From positions 5,406-10,746 of the forward strand of contig DHJN01000181.1 in assembly GCA_002404345.1 (NCBI GenBank): 5,341 bases of DNA, written 5' to 3'. Position 1 is the first letter of the stretch. Every line of letters begins with the position of its first letter. Shown here piece after piece: positions 1 through 5,341 of the stretch. Made by a program: the position numbers and the translations under genes. The notes under the pieces were generated by a model. It made no database searches. It was not told where the DNA came from and saw only the letters and a list, made by a program, of their open reading frames with translations. Source of the DNA: Actinobacteria bacterium UBA4719 (lineage in GTDB: Bacteria > Actinomycetota > Actinomycetes > Actinomycetales > Dermatophilaceae).

Positions 1-1
1 C

Positions 2-1240
2 CAGGTGCTGCGCACCCACCAGCGCAACCTCGCCCTGGACGCCGCAACCCAGGCCCTGGCCGACGCCGCCTGGGCCAGCGACCTCCACGACCCCAGCGAC
101 GAGCGCTCAGCTTTCATGGACAAGTTCCTCGACCACATGAACGTCGAGGCGTTCTTGCGCCAGTGGTGGCGACCCCTGGACGCCCGCGAGGTGCTGTTGT
201 GGCTGGCCGACCCAGAGCGGACTCGGCGGTACGCGGCCGGGATTCTCAGCGAAGCCCAGGCCACACTCCTGAGTGACTCCGTCCAGGCGGCGATCAACAC
301 CGGGACATGGTCGGTCGCCGACGTCGCACTGATCGACGACATCGCCTCTCGGCTCGGCTCGATGCGCGAACCCGAGCGGGAGGAGCGCGCCTTCTACGAG
401 GTCGAGGAGCTCGACGACGTCCCCGGGCACGGAGTCTCTGGGGTCACCACGCGCGACACCGCCCCGTGGGAAGCCACCCGCCCTTGGGCAGCCACCGGGA
501 CGGGGTACGAGGTCACCCCGCACACGATGCGGGAGCGGCTGATGAACGGTCGGCTGGAGGACCCCAAAGAGTACGCACATGTGCTGATCGACGAGGCGCA
601 GGACATCTCGCCGATGCAGTGGCGCATGCTCGGTCGTCGCGGACGTTGGTCGTCCTGGACCGTGGTCGGCGACGCGGCGCAGGCATCCTGGGCCGATGCG
701 GCAGAAGCGCGTCTGGCTCGCGAACAGGCGTTCGGCAGCAAGGTGCGCTCGCTGTTCCACATGGACACCAACTACCGCAACGCGCGCGAGATCTTCGCCT
801 ACGCAGCCGACGTGATCCGGGCCGAGGTGCCCGACGCTGACATCCCGCAGGCTGTACGCGACACCGGCGTCAGCCCGATCATCACATCGGTTGCCGCGGA
901 CGCGATCCCCGCCGCGGCCGCCGATGCGGTGGAGGCGCTACTGGGCGAGGTCGAGGGATCGGTCGCCGTCATCTCCCCCGCACGCTGGATCAGGTCGCTC
1001 GCGTCCCTGACGTCACTGACCGGGGGCTCCTCGGGCCGCGTCAACGTCGTGGGCCCGATGTCGACCAAGGGTCTGGAGTACGACGCCACCGTCATCGTGG
1101 ACCCCGCCGAAATCACGGCGGAGTCCCCCGGCGGCATCCGCGTGCTCTACGTCGCGCTCACTCGCGCCGCGCACCGGATGACAGTCCTCGAGGTGACCAA
1201 GATGACCGAAGGCCAGCCCCCAACCCGCTTGTTGCCCTGA
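2..1240 (+). CDS. helR: HelR/HelD-type RNA polymerase-associated ATPase (UvrD-like SF1), C-terminal part
   Basis: Partial gene: the frame is open to the left edge, and the first GTG (position 5) is an internal valine, not a start. Numbering residues from that codon, the helicase motifs run in order: motif II VLIDEAQD (193-200, D196/E197), motif III VVGDAAQ (220-226), TNYRN (255-259), motif V around STKGLEYD (353-360), and motif VI around VLYVALTRAAHR (380-391). The stretch DEAQDISPMQWRMLGRRGRW is typical of the actinobacterial HelR/HelD family rather than UvrD or PcrA. Family members are about 700-760 residues long, so roughly the first 300-350 residues, including Walker A and the N-terminal coiled coil that enters RNA polymerase, are outside the window. 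Known family role: ATP-driven removal or recycling of stalled RNA polymerase; HelR members also displace rifamycins from it. Here that role is inferred from the family. HelR versus HelD cannot be settled without the N-terminus. The gene ends in TGA and converges on purA. Confidence 0.85.
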   Translation, partial: QVLRTHQRNLALDAATQALADAAWASDLHDPSDERSAFMDKFLDHMNVEAFLRQWWRPLDAREVLLWLADPERTRRYAAGILSEAQATLLSDSVQAAINTGTWSVADVALIDDIASRLGSMREPEREERAFYEVEELDDVPGHGVSGVTTRDTAPWEATRPWAATGTGYEVTPHTMRERLMNGRLEDPKEYAHVLIDEAQDISPMQWRMLGRRGRWSSWTVVGDAAQASWADAAEARLAREQAFGSKVRSLFHMDTNYRNAREIFAYAADVIRAEVPDADIPQAVRDTGVSPIITSVAADAIPAAAADAVEALLGEVEGSVAVISPARWIRSLASLTSLTGGSSGRVNVVGPMSTKGLEYDATVIVDPAEITAESPGGIRVLYVALTRAAHRMTVLEVTKMTEGQPPTRLLP

Positions 1241-1241
1241 G

Positions 1242-1280
1242 ACCACCGTTCGAGCCGAGATCACGCGGCACAACGGTGGT
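1242..1280. terminator. Candidate bidirectional terminator (inverted repeat) between converging helR and purA
   Basis: Perfect 9-base arms, ACCACCGTT (1242-1250) and AACGGTGGT (1272-1280), enclose a 21-base loop. The repeat begins one base after the helR stop and lies 47-85 bases past the purA stop. Its place between two converging genes favours termination for both. Against this, the loop is long and neither strand has a T-run after the stem, although actinobacterial terminators often lack one. It is a candidate only. Confidence 0.4.
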
Positions 1281-1293
1281 TCCGACGCAACAA

Positions 1294-2721
<1,428 letters not shown>

Positions 2722-2741
2722 CCAATTAGTGGGGAGCAGGC

Positions 2742-2771
2742 CCCCGCCCTTCAGGGCGGGGAGGAAGTCAA
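2742..2771 (+). mobile_element. Probable orphan right end of an IS200/IS605-family (TnpB-type) element; may also act as a terminator
   Basis: The + strand shows a perfect 8-base-pair stem, CCCCGCCC and GGGCGGGG, around the loop TTCA (2742-2761), followed by AGGAAGTCAA (2762-2771). A GC hairpin, then GGAGGA(A/T)GTCAA, is the recalled form of the right end of many IS200/IS605 and tnpB elements, and TCAA is a known right cleavage site of the family (as in ISHp608). No tnpA, tnpB or clear left end is present, so at most a solo end or a short non-autonomous element remains. Read on the - strand, the same stem starts six bases after the acyl-CoA dehydrogenase stop and could terminate that operon, although no T-run follows. 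The hairpin itself is certain; its mobile origin is an inference from recalled family sequences. Confidence 0.55.
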
Positions 2772-3916
2772 AGGCCGAGATCCTTGGCGATGATGACCTT
2801 CATGATCTCGCTGGACCCACCGTAGATCCGCGACACCCGGGCATCGGCATACATCCGGGCGATCGGGTACTCCAGCATGTAGCCGTACCCGCCATGCAGC
2901 TGCAGGCAGGAGTCCATCACCTCTGCCTGCAGCTCCGTCGTAAACAGCTTGACCCGGGCGGCGTCGGCGACGGTGAGAACGCCCGCGTCCAGCTCCTCGA
3001 CAGCCCGGTCGACCATCTGCCGTCCGGCCTCGACCTTGGCCGAGAGCCCTGCGAGGACGAACTTGGTGTTCTGGAAAGAGGCGATCGGGGTGCCGAACGC
3101 CTTACGTTCCCGGGTGTAGTCCAACGTCAGGTCGATCGCCCGCTCGCTGGAGGCCTGGGCCGAGATCGCGATCGACATCCGTTCCTGCGGAAGGTTGGCA
3201 GTGAGGTACGCGAAGGCATTGCCTTCTGCGCCAAGGCGATTCGCGGCCGGCACCCGGACATTGTCGAAGAAGAGCTCGCCGGTGTCCTGGGACTTCAGAC
3301 CCAGCTTGTCCAGGTTGCGGCCACGAGAGAAGCCAACCATGCCCTCCTCGACGACCAGCAGGGTAAGGCCAGCCCGGCGATCAGCGTCGGAGCGTGAGGT
3401 GCGCGCCACGACGATGACGAGGTCGGCCTGCACGCCACCGGTGATGAACGTCTTGGCGCCACTGAGGACATAGGAGTCGCCGTCCGGAACCGCCTTCGCC
3501 GAGATGCCGGCCAGATCGGAGCCGGTGCCGGGTTCGGTCATCGCGATCGCCGTCACCGACTTGCCCGAGACGAAGGCGGGAAACCAGCGCGCCTGTTGCT
3601 CGGGTGTCGCGAGCTCCAGGAAGTACGGCAGTACGACGTTGAGATGCAGCTGCAACGCCCCCGATACTGCACCGGTGTGCATGACTTCCTCGGCAAGGAT
3701 CACGTTGTAGATGAACGACTTCTCGCCCGCGCCGCCGAACTCTTGCGGAATCTGGACACCAGTGACACCAAGCCTTCCGAACTCGGCATACAGGCTCTTG
3801 GGGACGCACTTGGCGGCCTCCCACTCGGCCACGTGCGGAACGACCCGTTCGGTCAGGAACGCACGCACCGACGCCCGAAAGGCTTGCTGCTCATCATTGG
3901 TCGTGCGACCCCGCAT
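2768..3916 (-). CDS. Acyl-CoA dehydrogenase (long-chain/isovaleryl-type active site)
   Basis: FAD-dependent flavoenzyme that oxidises an acyl-CoA to the 2,3-enoyl-CoA and passes electrons to electron-transfer flavoprotein. The 382 residues match the family length of about 380. Visible parts are the N-terminal helical domain from about residue 6, the FAD-binding signature AIAMTEPGTGSDL (123-135), GAKTFITGG (153-161), the C-terminal helical domain with YTRERKAFG (267-275), and QLHGGYGYMLEYPIAR (339-354). The position of the medium-chain catalytic glutamate is glycine (G366 in IYGGSSE), while E258 in ASSERA aligns with the base of long-chain and isovaleryl-CoA dehydrogenases, so the enzyme should be active. 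Substrate chain length is not decided. The ATG at 3916 is chosen because the family begins near MRGRTTNDEQQAFR; the longer frame up to 4024 would add 36 non-family residues and run into the DUF3151 gene. The ribosome binding site is weak. It is the last gene of the fba-DUF3151 operon, 28 bases after its neighbour. Confidence 0.93.
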   Translation of the reverse strand: MRGRTTNDEQQAFRASVRAFLTERVVPHVAEWEAAKCVPKSLYAEFGRLGVTGVQIPQEFGGAGEKSFIYNVILAEEVMHTGAVSGALQLHLNVVLPYFLELATPEQQARWFPAFVSGKSVTAIAMTEPGTGSDLAGISAKAVPDGDSYVLSGAKTFITGGVQADLVIVVARTSRSDADRRAGLTLLVVEEGMVGFSRGRNLDKLGLKSQDTGELFFDNVRVPAANRLGAEGNAFAYLTANLPQERMSIAISAQASSERAIDLTLDYTRERKAFGTPIASFQNTKFVLAGLSAKVEAGRQMVDRAVEELDAGVLTVADAARVKLFTTELQAEVMDSCLQLHGGYGYMLEYPIARMYADARVSRIYGGSSEIMKVIIAKDLGL

Positions 3917-3944
3917 CAGGCGTCCGTCCGGTCGGCAGAGCCTG

Positions 3945-4346
3945 TCAGAGACCGAGTGCGTCGGCGGCTTCGGCCGAAGAGTCACGCAGGAACTGGGCAC
4001 ACCTCTGCTGCTCGTCGACCTCACCGATCTCGCCCGCGGCGCGGCTCAATGCGGCCAGTGAACGCAGGAATCCCTGGTTGGGCTCGTGCGACCACGGCAC
4101 CGGCCCCTGGCCCTTCCAGCCGCCGCGGCGCAGCGCATCCAGCGACCGGTGATAGCCGGTGCGCGCGTAGGCGTATCCCTCGATCGTGCGACCGTCCTCG
4201 AGCGCGATCTCGGCCAGAGTGGCCCAGGCCAACGGCGAGGACGGGTATGCCGCGGCAACAGCCTGCGGGTCCTTGCCTTCGGCGAGCTGGACAGCTGCCG
4301 GGTCGACCGGCAGACGGGTCTCGGGGATACCCAACAGGTTGCTCAT
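3945..4346 (-). CDS. DUF3151 family protein
   Basis: Small soluble protein of 133 residues, a normal length for this actinobacterial family of unknown function. It is recognised by its opening MSNLLGIPETRLP, the central block ARTGYHRSLDALRRGGWKG (61-79), GPVPWSHEPNQGFLRSL (81-97), and the end IGEVDEQQRCAQFLRDSS (107-124). The region around 38-71 looks helical and TPR-like in pattern (WATLAEIALEDG, then AYARTGYHRSLD), but this is only an impression. There is no signal peptide or membrane segment. Its ATG shares one base with the fba stop (TGATG) and no strong ribosome binding site precedes it, so translation is probably coupled to fba. The same neighbourhood (fba, DUF3151 gene, purA) occurs in mycobacteria, which supports the assignment but does not reveal a function. 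Confidence 0.9.
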   Translation of the reverse strand: MSNLLGIPETRLPVDPAAVQLAEGKDPQAVAAAYPSSPLAWATLAEIALEDGRTIEGYAYARTGYHRSLDALRRGGWKGQGPVPWSHEPNQGFLRSLAALSRAAGEIGEVDEQQRCAQFLRDSSAEAADALGL

Positions 4347-5341
4347 CAGGCGTGGGTTCCGGCGCTGCGCAGGTTCTGGCAGGCCTGCACGACGCGGGCC
4401 GCCATGTGTTCCTCGGCGACCTTGCCCCAGCCACGCGGGTCGTACAGCTTCTTGTTGCCGACCTCACCGTCGACCTTCAGGACGCCGTCGTAGTTGGCCA
4501 TCATGTAGCCCGCGACGGGACGGGTGAATGCGTACTGGGTGTCGGTGTCGACGTTCATCTTGATGACGCCATAGTCGACGGCATCCGAGATCTCCTCGGG
4601 CGCCGACCCCGAGCCGCCGTGGAAGACGAGGTCAAAGGGTTTGGCGTCTGCGGCCAGACCGCGCGCCTTGATGACGGCGTCCTGGGCGTGCTTGAGGATG
4701 TCCGGTCGCAGCTTGACGTTGCCTGGCTTGTACACGCCGTGGACGTTGCCGAAGGTCAGCGCGGTGAGGTAGCGGCCGTGCTCGCCCAGACCCAGCGCCT
4801 CAACGATCGCCAGCGCGTCCTCGGGGGTGGAGTAGAGCTTCTCGTCGATCGCACCCTGCACGCCGTCCTCCTCGCCACCGACGACACCGACCTCGATCTC
4901 GAGGATCACGTGCGCCGCCTTGGCCAGGTCGAGCAGCTCGCGGGCGATCGTGAGGTTCTCGGGCAACGGCACCACAGAGCCGTCCCACATGTGCGACTGG
5001 AACCAGGGCGTGCCACCGGCCTTGACGCGTTCGGCGGACGCAGCGAGCAGCGGACGGACGAAACCGTCCAGCTTGTTCTTGGGACAGTGGTCGGTGTGCA
5101 GCGCGATGTTGACGTCGAAGTTCTTGGCGACCTCGTGCGCGTAGGCGGCGAGCGCGATGGAACCGGACACCATGTTCTTGACCGTGGGTCCGGAGAGGTA
5201 CTCGGCGCCACCGGTGGAGACCTGGACGATGCCGTCGCTTCCGGCCTCGGCGAACCCGCGGATCGCGGCGTTCAGCGTTTGCGAAGACGAGACGTTGATC
5301 GCCGGGTAGGCGAAGGAACCTGCCTTGGCACGGTCCAGCAT
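4346..5341 (-). CDS. fba: Class II fructose-1,6-bisphosphate aldolase, N-terminus cut by the window edge
   Basis: Zinc-dependent glycolytic and gluconeogenic enzyme that reversibly splits fructose 1,6-bisphosphate into dihydroxyacetone phosphate and glyceraldehyde 3-phosphate in the cytoplasm. In the visible 331 residues are ALHTDHCPKNKLDG with catalytic D84 and zinc ligand H85, EIEVGVVGGEEDGV (148-161), FGNVHGVYKPGNVKLRP with zinc ligand H201, VFHGGSGS with zinc ligand H241, and the phosphate-binding NVDTDTQYAF (263-272). Adding 11 to these numbers gives D95, H96, H212 and H252, the positions in Mycobacterium tuberculosis Fba. The first visible Met therefore corresponds to its internal Met12, and about 11 residues are missing beyond the right edge. 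The protein is the long, FbaA-like class II type. First visible gene of the operon; its promoter is outside the window. Confidence 0.96.
   Translation of the reverse strand: MLDRAKAGSFAYPAINVSSSQTLNAAIRGFAEAGSDGIVQVSTGGAEYLSGPTVKNMVSGSIALAAYAHEVAKNFDVNIALHTDHCPKNKLDGFVRPLLAASAERVKAGGTPWFQSHMWDGSVVPLPENLTIARELLDLAKAAHVILEIEVGVVGGEEDGVQGAIDEKLYSTPEDALAIVEALGLGEHGRYLTALTFGNVHGVYKPGNVKLRPDILKHAQDAVIKARGLAADAKPFDLVFHGGSGSAPEEISDAVDYGVIKMNVDTDTQYAFTRPVAGYMMANYDGVLKVDGEVGNKKLYDPRGWGKVAEEHMAARVVQACQNLRSAGTHA

Noticed and set aside
107..760. 217-codon open frame on the - strand opposite the helR-like gene
   Set aside because: It lies opposite conserved helicase motifs, is rich in Arg/Pro/Gly as expected for an out-of-frame reading, and resembles no known family.
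2729..3397. 222-codon open frame on the + strand opposite the acyl-CoA dehydrogenase
   Set aside because: It is the complement of a well-conserved enzyme gene, starts inside the hairpin region, and shows no domain or ribosome binding site.
3917..4024. 36-residue N-terminal extension of the acyl-CoA dehydrogenase from an ATG at 4024
   Set aside because: The extra residues do not resemble the family, overlap the DUF3151 coding sequence in another frame, and would make the protein longer than usual. The ATG at 3916 gives the normal length.
4021..4467. 148-codon - strand frame across the DUF3151 gene and the fba end
   Set aside because: It overlaps two recognised genes in another frame and has an Arg/Pro-rich shadow composition.

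Overview
The window is GC-rich and reads as a chromosome fragment of a high-GC Gram-positive bacterium (Actinomycetota). Three things support this: the base composition, a HelR/HelD-type RNA polymerase ATPase of actinobacterial style, and the grouping of fba, a DUF3151 gene and purA. That grouping is known from mycobacteria and other actinobacteria. The genus cannot be fixed from this sequence. Nearly all of it is coding; the largest gene-free gap is only 154 bases.

Layout. From the left edge to 1240 on the + strand lies the C-terminal part of a superfamily 1 helicase-like ATPase (HelR/HelD family); its N-terminal half with the Walker A motif is outside the window. It converges on purA (adenylosuccinate synthetase, 1327-2613, - strand). 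The 86-base gap between them holds an inverted repeat that may be a shared terminator, and an imperfect 23-base tandem repeat that runs over the purA stop codon. Upstream of purA, 2614-2767 holds its ribosome binding site, a leader hairpin, a weak promoter candidate, and a strong GC hairpin directly after the next gene.

From 2768 to the right edge, three - strand genes form a probable operon, transcribed in the order fba (class II fructose-bisphosphate aldolase), DUF3151 gene, acyl-CoA dehydrogenase. fba and the DUF3151 gene overlap by one base (TGATG), and the DUF3151 gene and the dehydrogenase are 28 bases apart. fba is cut by the right edge and lacks about 11 N-terminal residues.

How they fit together: central carbon metabolism (aldolase), fatty-acyl or branched-chain acyl-CoA oxidation, and AMP synthesis are housekeeping functions. 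The HelR-like ATPase would act on RNA polymerase. Nothing points to a new multi-gene system. The most unusual item is the hairpin at 2742-2761 followed by AGGAAGTCAA, which looks like an orphan right end of an IS200/IS605-family (TnpB-type) element and overlaps the stop codon of the dehydrogenase.
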